Shown: positions 8,333 through 16,398 of the stretch, in pieces | Position numbering within the stretch: the stretch's first letter is position 1 | How the letters are laid out: the number at the start of each line of letters is the position of its first letter | Assembly (NCBI RefSeq): GCF_031626495.1 | Contig: NZ_JAMQOJ010000006.1 | Span: 124,001-188,000, forward strand | DNA from: Natrinema sp031626495 | GTDB lineage: Archaea > Halobacteriota > Halobacteria > Halobacteriales > Natrialbaceae | Direction: 5' to 3' | Length of the DNA: 64,000 nucleotides | Translations under genes and position numbers: made by a program | The notes under the pieces: generated by a model | The model's database searches: none | Told to the model about the DNA's origin: nothing | What the model saw: only the letters and a program-made list of their open reading frames with translations

Positions 8333-9478
8333 TCACGTCTCATCGCTGTCAGCCGCAGCAGGCGCATCGGTGGCGACTACCGCCGAGAGCCGTCGGCGCC
8401 ACTCCTGTTGTTCCTCGAGTTCCGCATGCAGCGTCTCGAGACGGGCGTCGATGTCGCCCACCTCCTCTCGAACCTCATCCACGACGGTCTCGATCTGCGT
8501 ATCGACCCGCGCGAACTCCGCCTCGACCTCATCTGCCGCGGGAGCGGTCGCCTCCAGCTCGGTGAGCCGCGTTCGAAGCTCCTCCCGTTCGGTGGCGGCC
8601 GACTCCAGGTCGTCACGGAGGTCACCGAGTTCCGTGTGGATCTCCTCGAGGAGCTGTTGGGCCGTCCCTTCCTCGTCGAGGAACTCCTCCAGTGCGTCGA
8701 GATAGGCGGCGAACGTGTCCATTCGCTCCTGGACATGGTTCAGCCGCACTTCGAGGCTGGTCTCCGACCGCTGCCGATCTATGTACTCACAGAGCGTCGC
8801 TACGTCGGTGGGGTCAGCGGTGCCGGCCTCGAGTTCCGCGACGAGTGCCCCCAGGAGCGAGTCAGTCTGTCGCCCGGACGTCGTGTTCTCGGCATCTTCC
8901 TCACCGTCGGCGCCCGAGAGCAGTTCCGCGAACTCGACCTCATCGTCGGAAAAGCTCACGGTACACGGCTCGGTAAACTCGAACGTCCCGGTCCCGAGAT
9001 CGGTCGCGGTCTCGTCCGCGTCGGCCGTATACTGCTGGCGGAGCTGCTCGAACTCCGCGGCGGCACTTCTGCCATCGGCTTTGGCGGTCTCAGCGACCTC
9101 GAGATCGAAGGCGTCCGGATCGACTACCCAGTACGTGACGCTATCGATACAGTCGTGATCGAGCGCCTTGACGACCGACTCCGGCTCGATCCGCGTTTCG
9201 AGGAGGAGCTCGATCTCGGTATCAGCCGAGCTGAACTCCTCGAGTTGCGGCCGCGCGCTGCGGATATCGAGGGCGTTATCGAGCTCGACCAGGATGCGTT
9301 CCCGGTGGGCCAGTTCCGAGTACGAGTCGTCGAACTGGATCCAAACGTAATACAGAGTCGCATCTGGACTCACGACTCGAGACGTTTCCGTCAGTAGGGC
9401 TTCAACCGCCTTCCGTCGCTCTGGCGCCGACTCGCTCGACGCATCGCTGGCAGGCAGTAAATTCTCGGTGTCTGTCAT
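8333..9478 (-). CDS. Acidic coiled-coil protein of unknown function
   Basis: A 381-residue protein not recognised by name. The N-terminal half is a folded alpha/beta region (LYYVWIQFDDSYSELAHRER, VTYWVVDPDAFDLEV). The second half is a long coiled coil from about residue 240 (EVRLNHVQERMDTFAAYLDALEEFL and onward, heptads to about 365) ending in an acidic tail. No signal peptide or membrane segment. It might be a structural or scaffold partner of the coiled-coil regulator at 6014-7210, but nothing in the sequence proves that. Its stop (8333-8335) lies in CGTCAC preceded by a CCTCG/CGAGG hairpin at 8301-8313, which could be another degenerate right-end tip. Confidence 0.75.
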   Translation of the reverse strand: MTDTENLLPASDASSESAPERRKAVEALLTETSRVVSPDATLYYVWIQFDDSYSELAHRERILVELDNALDIRSARPQLEEFSSADTEIELLLETRIEPESVVKALDHDCIDSVTYWVVDPDAFDLEVAETAKADGRSAAAEFEQLRQQYTADADETATDLGTGTFEFTEPCTVSFSDDEVEFAELLSGADGEEDAENTTSGRQTDSLLGALVAELEAGTADPTDVATLCEYIDRQRSETSLEVRLNHVQERMDTFAAYLDALEEFLDEEGTAQQLLEEIHTELGDLRDDLESAATEREELRTRLTELEATAPAADEVEAEFARVDTQIETVVDEVREEVGDIDARLETLHAELEEQQEWRRRLSAVVATDAPAAADSDET

Positions 9479-10310
9479 CTCCTTCCCCTGCTCCGGCGAA
9501 ATAACAACCGTGCGTATATATCTATCTACTAATCAATCCTAGCTAGCACTAATATCCGCACCTACCGGTCGCAACCCACCGGTCCGGTCGCACTGGCGAC
9601 CCTCCACCGACGGACTGGCACCCCCGGGTCGTGATTCCCGTGCAGGGCGCCTGAGCGAGACTGTACGACCTAGATTAGCGACGCCCCTCGGCTGCGAGCG
9701 CCGCCGCGGCGGTAAGCACGACCCAGCGTACAGGTCGCCGGCGCAGCATCGGTTTCCCCACCGATATCCGCGCTGCCAGCGTGAGCACTTCGATGTGGCG
9801 TGATCACCGTCGGCGTGCACCTATTCGTCGGTCCCGGGATTCGAGACGTAGAACGACGGTTCTGGTGAACGATCGTCTGAACCCATTCGATCTGTGCTGG
9901 GATAATTCGACGGACCAAGAATTAAAGCCACTGCCAGCATGGTCTTTCTCCTTCTGCCAACGTCGGTATGCACTTTCGGTCTGTCTCACAGCCAGTCGAG
10001 TTCGCCCACTGCTACCGTTTTCTACAGGCGCGGAAGGCGAGTGCCTCCGGGTCGGTCGAATGCCCGGCGATGTGCCGTCATGCCGAGACGCCTGCGCGCC
10101 GCGACTCACTCGTCCTCGAGCCGGTTCATTCCCTCGCTTAAAACTCTACTAGTTCGTCTGCTTTTCATCACTCAAACAGCTAGTGGTCGATCCGACTTCT
10201 GACCGCTGAGAAGATGCGAGCTTCAACGAAAATTGATGGATTTAAATTCTGAAACTGTAGATGCGAGTGGAGCCATTCTCCTTATTACCCAACAAGAATA
10301 TTCCTTTGTA
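9479..10310. other. Gene-free stretch
   Basis: No supportable gene. The part next to 9479 is AT-rich and should hold the promoter of the coiled-coil gene. Between 9600 and 9920 there is GC-rich, coding-like sequence on the minus strand without an intact frame, probably gene remnants. ATGGATTTAAATTC at 10235-10248 may be the TATA region for the gene at 10311. Confidence 0.35.
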
Positions 10311-11132
10311 ATGGATTCGCAGGACGAAGAACTCATTCGATTACTTGCTGACGCTACTAACCGAGCGATATTAACCGCTCTCAACGATGCTCCTCAGGAA
10401 CTCGCTGTGACCGAACTCGCCGACCGACTCGGTTCGGCGGACGAAGCCGAACTCGAGCGGACGGTCATCTCGCTCCACCACAAGTACCTCCCCCGACTTG
10501 ACGAAGCGGGGCTGGTCGAGTACGACCGCGAGAACAATGTCGTCACCAAGGGGGACTCCTCGGCAGTGACCGCCGATTGGATGGACATCGACGTCTGCGA
10601 CGTGCTGCTCTCTGAGGTACGGACAGGCCGTAGACCCGACGAGAGTACCGTTGGACGACTCGAAGGGCGAGAAGCCGTGTACGACTACAGCCGAGAGCTG
10701 GCCGATCGAGCCGAAGACGAACTGTTTCTGATTTACGCCTCCGACGAACTACTCAGCGAGGAGTGTCTGCCGTCCGCAGAGAGAGCCATCGACCGGGGAG
10801 TTGAGTTTTACGCTGGGACGGAAAACCAAGAGGCCAGGGAGTTCTTTCGGGAGTGTCTGCCGGATGCGACAGTATGGGACCCGCAACTGGATTGGATGTA
10901 CGAACAGGCGAGCTACCCCAAGCTGAGTCGACTGATCGTCGCTGATCGAGAGAACGTCGTTGTCGGACTGTGGGACGAAGATGCCGATGAGACGAAAACG
11001 GAGATCGCGATGATCGGTGAAGGAAAGACCAATCCCTTGGTGGTCCTCGTTCGCGAACTGCTCGGTCCTCGGCTGGATCATCTCGATTACCAGAGCGACG
11101 AGTTCCTCGACGATCTTCCGTTCGAATCGTAA
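10311..11132 (+). CDS. DUF7344-type winged-helix regulator with TrmB-like C-terminal half
   Basis: A 273-residue protein. Residues 1-80 match the haloarchaeal DUF7344 pattern: DEELIRLLADATNRAILTAL, ELAVTELADRLGSADEAEL, HHKYLPRLDEAGLVEYDREN. Residues from about 110 form an alpha/beta region (DELFLIYASDELLSEECLP, ERAIDRGVEFYAG, LSRLIVADRENVVVGLWDED) like the effector half of TrmB-type regulators. Start taken at MDSQDEE (10311), where the conserved domain begins; the frame is open for 26 codons upstream. Probably a single-gene transcription regulator; the ligand is unknown. Confidence 0.8.
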   Translation: MDSQDEELIRLLADATNRAILTALNDAPQELAVTELADRLGSADEAELERTVISLHHKYLPRLDEAGLVEYDRENNVVTKGDSSAVTADWMDIDVCDVLLSEVRTGRRPDESTVGRLEGREAVYDYSRELADRAEDELFLIYASDELLSEECLPSAERAIDRGVEFYAGTENQEAREFFRECLPDATVWDPQLDWMYEQASYPKLSRLIVADRENVVVGLWDEDADETKTEIAMIGEGKTNPLVVLVRELLGPRLDHLDYQSDEFLDDLPFES

Positions 11133-11832
11133 CCAGAAATCTGCAATCTGGTAGGTTCACTCTACCTCTACGACGTTCTCCACACCTTAGCTGATATCGT
11201 GTTCGATGAAGCGATTGACGGCCAGCTGCCTGGTCCATTCGACGAGTTCGGGACCGGCTTATTCGATAGGACGGTGACGTCGATCAGTGCACGACAATCA
11301 GGAGCCTTCCTCGTCGATCGATACGCGTCTCGCTGATGTTGGCCGTGGCTTTTCTGATAAATGCGAGTGTTCTGTACCGCCGACCGTGGTCAGCGGTTTC
11401 TGCCCCCTCCTAGATGCGTCACTGGAAGGTCCGAGATCGAGTGTGACAATCTGGCAATTGACTCCACGTTGGGACGATCTCGGACATGGCGAGGTCTGTC
11501 TCGGAGCAGATCGGTGTCGGGTCTTCGACCAGATCCTTTCCCCTCGCCAGAGAATCTTTAACATTGCGAGGTGATAATACTGTTGGCCGTTTGATGCCAT
11601 CAATAACTGTTAATAGTTATCACCGAAAAGAACTAGTTGCTTCTAGCCCCCATTCAGACGCACACTCCTTCCCCCCTGCTTTCGGGTTCCAACTGTCCCC
11701 TGTGAGCATTGCTGTCCTGCTCGCTGTCACCTCTTTGAGAAAGCGTCAGGTCGAATCTCCGATTGAAGGCGCGTATAGATGACAACGGCGGGTCACGGAC
11801 TGGTGTTTCCATCACAGATGGCGCAGGCGAAA
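11133..11832. other. Stretch with relics and a diverged repeat
   Basis: Minus strand 11187-11258 encodes GPELVEWTRQLAVNRFIEHD, closed by stops on both sides, a fragment of an unidentified gene. The part 11531-11640 is a diverged copy of 31012-31124 (separate entry). Nothing intact was seen. Confidence 0.4.
11531..11640. repeat. Diverged repeat, copy 1
   Basis: Shares with 31012-31124, in the same order and strand, the blocks CCTCGCCAGAGA, CTGTTGGCC, AACTGTTAATAG and TATNACCG, separated by similar distances. About half to two thirds of the bases agree by eye. It is probably the 5' flank of a gene family whose coding parts have been lost at both places. Confidence 0.5.
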
Positions 11833-11866
11833 GCCCACGGCTTTAGCCGTGCGATGAAGCCGTCAC
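11831..11866 (+). repeat. Solo TnpB-type right end at the coaD stop codon
   Basis: GCGAAAGCCCACGGC, TTTA loop, GCCGTGC (stem 11833-11852), then GATGAAGCCGTCAC. The tip GTCAC (11862-11866) contains, on the minus strand, the TGA stop of the CoaD-like gene. Orientation is tail-to-tail with that gene. Confidence 0.65.
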
Positions 11867-12390
11867 TTCGGATCAGTGAGTAACTGTCCGTGCGCGTCGA
11901 TCTCACCGTTTCGGATACGGGTGCTACTGATCCGAACTCCGTCGTCGGCGGTGACGAACGGGGCGGTGTGAATCTCGAGGGGTGCGAGCCCGTCGGTCAC
12001 CCGTTGCTCGTTCAGTTCGTGAGCGCGGTGCTGGGCTTTTCCTTCGGGGGAGACGATCAGCGCATTGATGTCCTCGCGGGTCGCCGCTGGACCGTGCGTA
12101 TCCTCCAGTTTGATGATCTCGTGCGACGCGGTGTAGGCACCACTCAGTTGGTCCAATTCGCTCTCGAGTGCGTCGCGTCGCTGGTCGAACGGGCCGAGGA
12201 GTTCGGCGTGGGTCGGATCGCTCCGTGTCCGTTTCGCCAGCGCCGTCGCCGTCAGGGCGACGATCACGTGGCCATCGCCTGTCCCGTCGTGGCTCGCGGT
12301 CTGGAAGGCTTTGTGCAGGAGTGCGCGGTGGCCGTCGTGGATCGGCGTGAACGTTCCGCCGAGGATCGCGATGCGGTCACTGTCGTTCAT
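11863..12390 (-). CDS. coaD: Phosphopantetheine adenylyltransferase-like nucleotidyltransferase
   Basis: A 175-residue nucleotidyltransferase of the archaeal phosphopantetheine adenylyltransferase type (penultimate step of coenzyme A synthesis: ATP plus phosphopantetheine gives dephospho-CoA). The nucleotide-binding motif GGTFTPIHDGH is near residues 11-21, and the second signature ISSTRIRNGEI is near the C-terminus (about 150-160). Start chosen at MNDSDRIA because a TATA box (12414-12422) lies about 28 bases upstream, giving a leaderless transcript; the earlier ATG (12411) would overlap the promoter. The stop codon lies in a solo right-end tip. Confidence 0.88.
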   Translation of the reverse strand: MNDSDRIAILGGTFTPIHDGHRALLHKAFQTASHDGTGDGHVIVALTATALAKRTRSDPTHAELLGPFDQRRDALESELDQLSGAYTASHEIIKLEDTHGPAATREDINALIVSPEGKAQHRAHELNEQRVTDGLAPLEIHTAPFVTADDGVRISSTRIRNGEIDAHGQLLTDPK

Positions 12391-12413
12391 GGGTGGCTGT
12401 ACGTAATTCATTC

Positions 12414-12422
12414 ACGTATATT
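12414..12422 (-). promoter_or_regulatory. TATA box for coaD
   Basis: Minus-strand CAATATACG, about 28 bases before the chosen ATG at 12390. The distance is right for a leaderless haloarchaeal transcript and supports that start over the upstream ATG. Confidence 0.45.
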
Positions 12423-12830
12423 GATTGGATACGCGATTGCGGCGGCTATCCACTTCACAGGCGGTACGAGGCGGATAGTCCGGCCTTTGCGGTCGGGGAG
12501 GAAGCCGACGCCGGATGACACTAACCACGTTCCGTCGGGGTCGTGCCCCGGGGTACTCGCCTTGCATGTCCATCGAACGAACGCCCATGACGCCTGACCC
12601 GCAAGTCGGATCCGGTCTGCGCAGTAGGTGGTGGACGGGTGAGGTCGTCGCTCACACAGAATTAAGCTGTCGCGGTGTGCGTTTGTGGGTGGTCTCTGTG
12701 TGGGGCCGTGTGGCAGGACTCGTGGTATCGATATTCATGGGTCAGCCAGTGTTAATATCGACTAACAATGGCCAGAAGAAGGCTGGGAATGGCCGTTAAA
12801 CCTATACGCACTGTGTAGAACGTGTTCTCT
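12423..12830. other. Gene-free stretch
   Basis: No supportable gene. A 94-codon open frame at 12515-12799 on the plus strand has basic, Trp/Arg-rich composition unlike haloarchaeal proteins and no recognisable motif. The end of the stretch (12760-12830) is AT-richer and may hold the promoter for the small gene at 12831. Confidence 0.3.
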
Positions 12831-12992
12831 ATGATTGATGGGTCACTCTGCCAACCCGACCGATCGCCGGACGTAACGCAGGTCAAGATCGCCCAGCACT
12901 TGGATGCGGCACTCGTCGCAGAGGAGGCCAGCGAGAAGGACTACCACGTCCGGGAGGCGCTCCAACTCTTCGCCGCGCGAGAGCAACTCTGA
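12831..12992 (+). CDS. Small haloarchaeal protein, 53 aa
   Basis: A 53-residue acidic protein with the helical core VKIAQHLDAALVAEEASEKD, then YHVREALQLFAAREQL. Composition and the pattern of an amphipathic helix followed by a Y-H-x-R-E-A-L-Q-L motif fit a family of tiny haloarchaeal proteins of unknown function. The acidic composition fits the organism. Confidence 0.6.
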   Translation: MIDGSLCQPDRSPDVTQVKIAQHLDAALVAEEASEKDYHVREALQLFAAREQL

Positions 12993-13113
12993 GGGGATAG
13001 CGGCCCCACTCCTCGAAGGCTCGATTTCCTTCTCGAAAGCGAATCGCCGATACGTGTGGCCCTTAGTAGGAGATGTTCGTAGTGGCAGCGTCCGTGTTCG
13101 AGCCCTTTTCGAA

Positions 13114-13137
13114 GAATAGGTCCAGTAGCTACCTATT
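13114..13137. repeat. Inverted repeat AATAGGT/ACCTATT, copy 1
   Basis: Arms AATAGGT and ACCTATT with a nine-base centre containing TAGCT. A close copy, with the downstream CTGTCTC and CTGAG also kept, occurs at 17983-18004. It may be an operator of a decayed gene family, or part of a mobile element end. Confidence 0.45.
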
Positions 13138-13322
13138 GTTCTGTCTCACTCTCTGAGTGCCGCTTTCAGTCACCGAGCCCACGAACAGCACGCTTGGCAG
13201 CGTTTTCGCTACGCGCGGTGAAGGCGAACGATCCCTCGCTGACGGACGGCCGGCGGAAGCAGACACCGTCGCATCGACAACCGAGTCACGTACCACCAGT
13301 GTGGCCAGTCTGGTGCCTGCTT

Positions 13323-13560
13323 TCACCTTGGGTCCGACGGGCCAACGGCCGCGCCCGCTTTTGCGACGGCCGCGAGAATGCCCGTCAGCACCAGCCCGAC
13401 GCCAGTGAGGACGAGCGCGCAGAGGCGCGTACGTGAGAGTACAGTCTGCACCGCCGCCGAGTATGAGGCGTTACCGACATCCAGCCGGACTGGGCACGCG
13501 ACCGGACGTGGCCACTTACCCGGACCGCGACCTCCGGTGCATGCCTGTCCACAGTGAAAC
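13323..13560 (-). pseudogene. Frameshifted fragment of a membrane protein
   Basis: Minus strand: FTVDRHAPEVAVRVSGHVRS and SGWMSVT in one frame are followed, in another frame, by YSAAVQTVLSRTRLCALVL, TGVGLVLTGILAAVAKAG, and a TGA at 13323-13325. The second part is a clear membrane helix. Joined, the two read as the C-terminal part of a haloarchaeal membrane protein that needs one frameshift. Family not recognised. Confidence 0.35.
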
Positions 13561-13856
13561 GATCGAAGCCTGGCCAGCGACAGCAGCGCAGCCGTATGCA
13601 GTCGGAGAACGATGCGAAAGGTGGAACACGACGTCTGCAGTGGGGGTGCTGTTCCCTGGTATCCCTGTCAGCCGGTCCGTCATACCGGCTAATCGTCCTG
13701 ATACAAGTCAGTCTAATAATGGTTTGGGTACGTATGCGGACTAGCGGATGAGAGCCACTCACTGAGCCACGGCCACGCGGTCGACGTATGCACGTGCGGC
13801 AGGAGGGGGGCTCTCAGACGCTGTGCGTATTCGGCGCCACAACCCGGCGGTGTGTC

Positions 13857-13930
13857 CGCACTGACATCCTCCCACGGCTAAAGACGTGGGGTTTCCCCAC
13901 TGGGGGTTGAACCCACGTAAGTCAGGGTAG
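13857..13930 (-). repeat. Solo TnpB right end, minus orientation
   Basis: Read on the minus strand: GGGTTCAACCCCCAGTGGGG, then the hairpin CCCACGTC / GCCGTGGG with TTTA loop (13871-13890), then AGGATGTCAG. The bases before the hairpin resemble the 3' tail of tnpB genes, so this is a right-end remnant of a lost tnpB element. Confidence 0.6.
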
Positions 13931-14416
13931 CTCGAAGCGGGGCTGCTCGGCGATAGGTGATGGGACGTTCCGCACCTAGTACTAGCAGGCTGGCGGGCCC
14001 AACGGGGGACCAACGTAGCTCGCCGGTTGGGCGAGGTGACTGCTGAACCTCACGGCGCGCCCTCTCAAGGCGGTTTTCGGACGAGTCAGGCCGGGGGGTG
14101 TACGAGTGCGCGCCGCTTCTGACGTGTCCGATCGGCGGCGGAAGCGGAGTGGCCAGTAGCTATATCAATTCGAGATGGCCACTCACGCCTGGGACGGGGC
14201 AGCCGCTCACTGCGTAGGGTCGCCGCCGAGTGCCTCTGACAGCGACACTTGGCGCCCCGTCCCGCATGCTCTCGCTATGTCACAGTGGGTCATCGCCAGA
14301 CAGCACTAGCACCGGCAGGCGCAGCACCCGGTGCATCAAGTCCGCCTCCGTACTGGCCACGACTGCCGGACATCGAGGCAGGTTGAGTTGATTTCACAGG
14401 CGAAACATGGTGAGCG
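13931..14416. other. Gene-free stretch
   Basis: GC-rich sequence without a supportable gene. A 14-base string ACTAGCACCGGCAG at about 14306 also occurs at about 7966; both copies lie near element ends and may be leftovers of the same insertion family. Confidence 0.3.
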
Positions 14417-14445
14417 CCTCGGGGCGTGCCCTCGAGGGACTTCAC
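14417..14445 (+). repeat. Solo right end at the metallo-beta-lactamase stop codon
   Basis: Imperfect hairpin CCTCGGGG / CCCTCGAGG (14417-14437) then GACTTCAC. It resembles the hairpin pair of the complete IS200/IS605 element at 60-62 kb, which ends CGGTTCAC. The TTCAC tip (14441-14445) contains, on the minus strand, the TGA stop of the neighbouring gene. Confidence 0.55.
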
Positions 14446-15098
14446 GTTGTCTTCGGTTGATCGAAATCTTCGATGAGCGTCTCGACCGGGTCGTGTCCGT
14501 TTTCAGTGACGTTCGCCCCGTGGCTGAGCAGGACCGTCTCGAACTCGTACTCGGCGAGGACCGCGACACTGTCGCGTGCCTGCTCGTCGTCGGCGTTGTA
14601 GTCCGCGTCGATGACGGCGAACGGGCCGCTCCAGTCCCCCGCCGCGGCGAACGGCGAGTCAGCGGCGACGACGGTATCGCCCGCCACGAGGATCTCCTCG
14701 TAGAGATAGGACATATTGCCGGGCGTGTGGCCGGGTGCCGCAATCGGTCGAATGCCCCAGTAGGTGTCGTTAGATGCCAGCGGGGTGTCGACCTCGAGGC
14801 CGGCCGCCTCGAGAGCCGCGACGTCGTCAGCCGGGGCAGCAACGACAAGCCCGTCGATGGCAGCGCGCAACGCCGGGACACCGCCGTAGTGGTCGGCATC
14901 GCCGTGTTCGACGATGACAATGTTGATCTCGTGATCAGTGGCGATGTCGGCCAGTTGGTCGGTTGTAGCCTCGCTCCCGGCACCGAATAGGATCGTGGCT
15001 TGATCGGTGTCGAGCACGTGGACCCCGAGCGGTTCGTCATACGTCCAGTCGAGTTCGTAGCTATAGACCTCAGGTCGGATTTCCATACCACTGCTCAT
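14442..15098 (-). CDS. Metallo-beta-lactamase fold hydrolase
   Basis: A 218-residue metallo-beta-lactamase superfamily protein. The metal motif is EHGDADHYGG (about residues 60-69), a form of HxHxDH in which the first histidine is kept and the next positions read G-D-A-D-H. Further ligands sit in PGHTPGNMSY (about 122-131), VAGDTVVAAD (about 140-149) and a late SHGANV. Substrate unknown; thioester, glyoxalase-like or lactone substrates are typical. Start at MSSGMEIRPE, with a TATA-like CTATAT about 34 bases upstream. The stop codon lies in a solo right-end tip. Confidence 0.82.
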   Translation of the reverse strand: MSSGMEIRPEVYSYELDWTYDEPLGVHVLDTDQATILFGAGSEATTDQLADIATDHEINIVIVEHGDADHYGGVPALRAAIDGLVVAAPADDVAALEAAGLEVDTPLASNDTYWGIRPIAAPGHTPGNMSYLYEEILVAGDTVVAADSPFAAAGDWSGPFAVIDADYNADDEQARDSVAVLAEYEFETVLLSHGANVTENGHDPVETLIEDFDQPKTT

Positions 15099-15156
15099 CT
15101 CACTACGATCATTGTTACTGTGCCTCATATAGTGCGAGGGGATGATACAATGATCG

Positions 15157-15193
15157 CGAAAGCCCACAAGTTCAGCCGTTCGGAGGACGTCAC
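15157..15193 (+). repeat. Degenerate solo right end
   Basis: GCGAAAGCCCACAAG TTCAG CCGTTCGG then AGGACGTCAC. The frame words (GCGAAAGCCCAC, GGAGGACGTCAC) match the other right ends, but the stem is now partly unpaired, so this is an old copy. It lies about 60 bases upstream of the metallo-beta-lactamase start. Confidence 0.5.
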
Positions 15194-15280
15194 AGCGGTC
15201 GACTTCCGCCACAGCAGCGCGTTTGCGGGTATGCCGTCGTCGGTCAGCGGGATGTGCCTGGATGAGATTCTCGGCTATCG

Positions 15281-15488
15281 ATGAACGGACAGCGTTACAT
15301 CGGCAAACGAGCCGTCGGTAAGAACAATCAGAGTCCGCTATCCATGGTGGGGGCTGTTGTGGCTCAGCCCGAAACACAGGTCGTACTCAAGAGAACCAAC
15401 GGTGAGATGGAACCTGCGAATCCCCCAGAAGACGTGGGGTTACCCCTCAGTGAGGGACGCCCACGACTAAAGTCGTGGGAGAAGTCAC
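15281..15488 (+). pseudogene. 3' tail and right end of a lost tnpB
   Basis: The open frame here reads VGAVVAQPETQVVLKRTNGE, then MEPANPPEDVGLPLSEGRP, matching the type of C-terminal tail that TnpB genes have when they run into their right end. It is followed by the perfect hairpin CCCACGAC / GTCGTGGG with TAAA loop (15460-15479) and a GTCAC tip (15484-15488). The RuvC part of the gene is gone. Confidence 0.6.
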
Positions 15489-15612
15489 ACAGCGGTCGAG
15501 CTAGCGTCGATCCCTCCTCTCAGTCTCGTCCATGCACGTAGACGGCTTCGAATATTCCAGTACGCCTGCCGGAGGCATAACCTCCACATAGTAATCTATC
15601 GTATCGGGTGCC

Positions 15613-16215
15613 ATGACAGACACCGAGGACGACACGCGGATGGTCGAGTTATCAGTACCAGCGGCCGAGTACGACCGCCTTCAAACGGTGAGCGACGATC
15701 CCGACACGGTTCTCGCGGACGCCCTGCGCCGGGAACTGCGCGTCCGGGAGGGGATGGCCGCCGTCGAGGCGCGGCGGCGCGGGGAGGCCGACGAGTCGAT
15801 TGATCTCCCGTCGCCGGGCCCGCCATCGGACTCCCCCATCGGCACCCTGCTCGGCTGGGAAATCGAGTCGCTCGGTGATGGCGAGGCCGTTCTCTCGATG
15901 GAGGCGACCAGCCGGCACGCGAACCGCGGCGGCCCCGTCCAGGGCGGCGTCATCACTGCACTGGCGGACACGACGACCGCGGTCGCGTTCATGACGACCC
16001 TTGAGGAAGGTGAGTCGACGACGAACATCGAACTCAAGATCAACTTCCTCCGGCCGGTGTTCGAAGACCGCCTCGAGGCGACGGCCACCGTCGTCAACCG
16101 GGGTCGAACCCTCGGTCTCGTCCAATGTGATGTGCATACGTCGGAGGGGAAACTCGTCGCGCGGCTCTCGACCACCTACATGGTGCTGCGTGGCGATCAG
16201 GCTGAGGGACGGTGA
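15613..16215 (+). CDS. PaaI-type hotdog thioesterase with N-terminal extension
   Basis: A 200-residue protein. Residues from about 75 form a hotdog thioesterase of the PaaI group: SRHANRGGPVQGGVITALAD carries the usual N-R-G-G-x-V-H-G-G-helix signature, with Q in place of the histidine, and ELKINFLRPV follows. Such enzymes hydrolyse acyl-CoA thioesters. The first 70 residues (VELSVPAAEYDRLQTVSDDP, ALRRELRVREGM) are an extra helical segment that looks like a dimerisation or RHH-like region and is not part of the normal enzyme. The histidine replacement may change activity. Confidence 0.85.
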   Translation: MTDTEDDTRMVELSVPAAEYDRLQTVSDDPDTVLADALRRELRVREGMAAVEARRRGEADESIDLPSPGPPSDSPIGTLLGWEIESLGDGEAVLSMEATSRHANRGGPVQGGVITALADTTTAVAFMTTLEEGESTTNIELKINFLRPVFEDRLEATATVVNRGRTLGLVQCDVHTSEGKLVARLSTTYMVLRGDQAEGR

Positions 16216-16398
16216 GGGGAGCGCTGTAGCCCTCCCCAGGAACGCAGCGGTTGGTCGCATTCCGAACCGCGAGTCGGCGTGGCAGCACAGCAATCCGTTA
16301 TTCTGCGCAACGCACTCCCCATCAGCCTCTACCTCTTGGCGTGGTTTGCGGGAACAGCGAGCCGGCCGATACGAGGGCCAGTGGGTGGCGCGTAAGAC

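Larger units (their letters stand above)
12993..13856. other. Stretch without an intact gene
   Basis: Contains the inverted repeat at 13114-13137 and a broken membrane-protein gene on the minus strand (13323-13560). The rest shows no recognisable gene on either strand. Confidence 0.35.

Noticed and set aside
8408..9397. 329-codon frame antisense to the coiled-coil gene
   Set aside because: Mirror of the coiled-coil codons; no independent evidence.
13895..13915. GGGTTCAACCCCC looked like a tRNA T-arm
   Set aside because: No acceptor, D or anticodon arms fit around it; it belongs to the 3' tail of a right-end unit.
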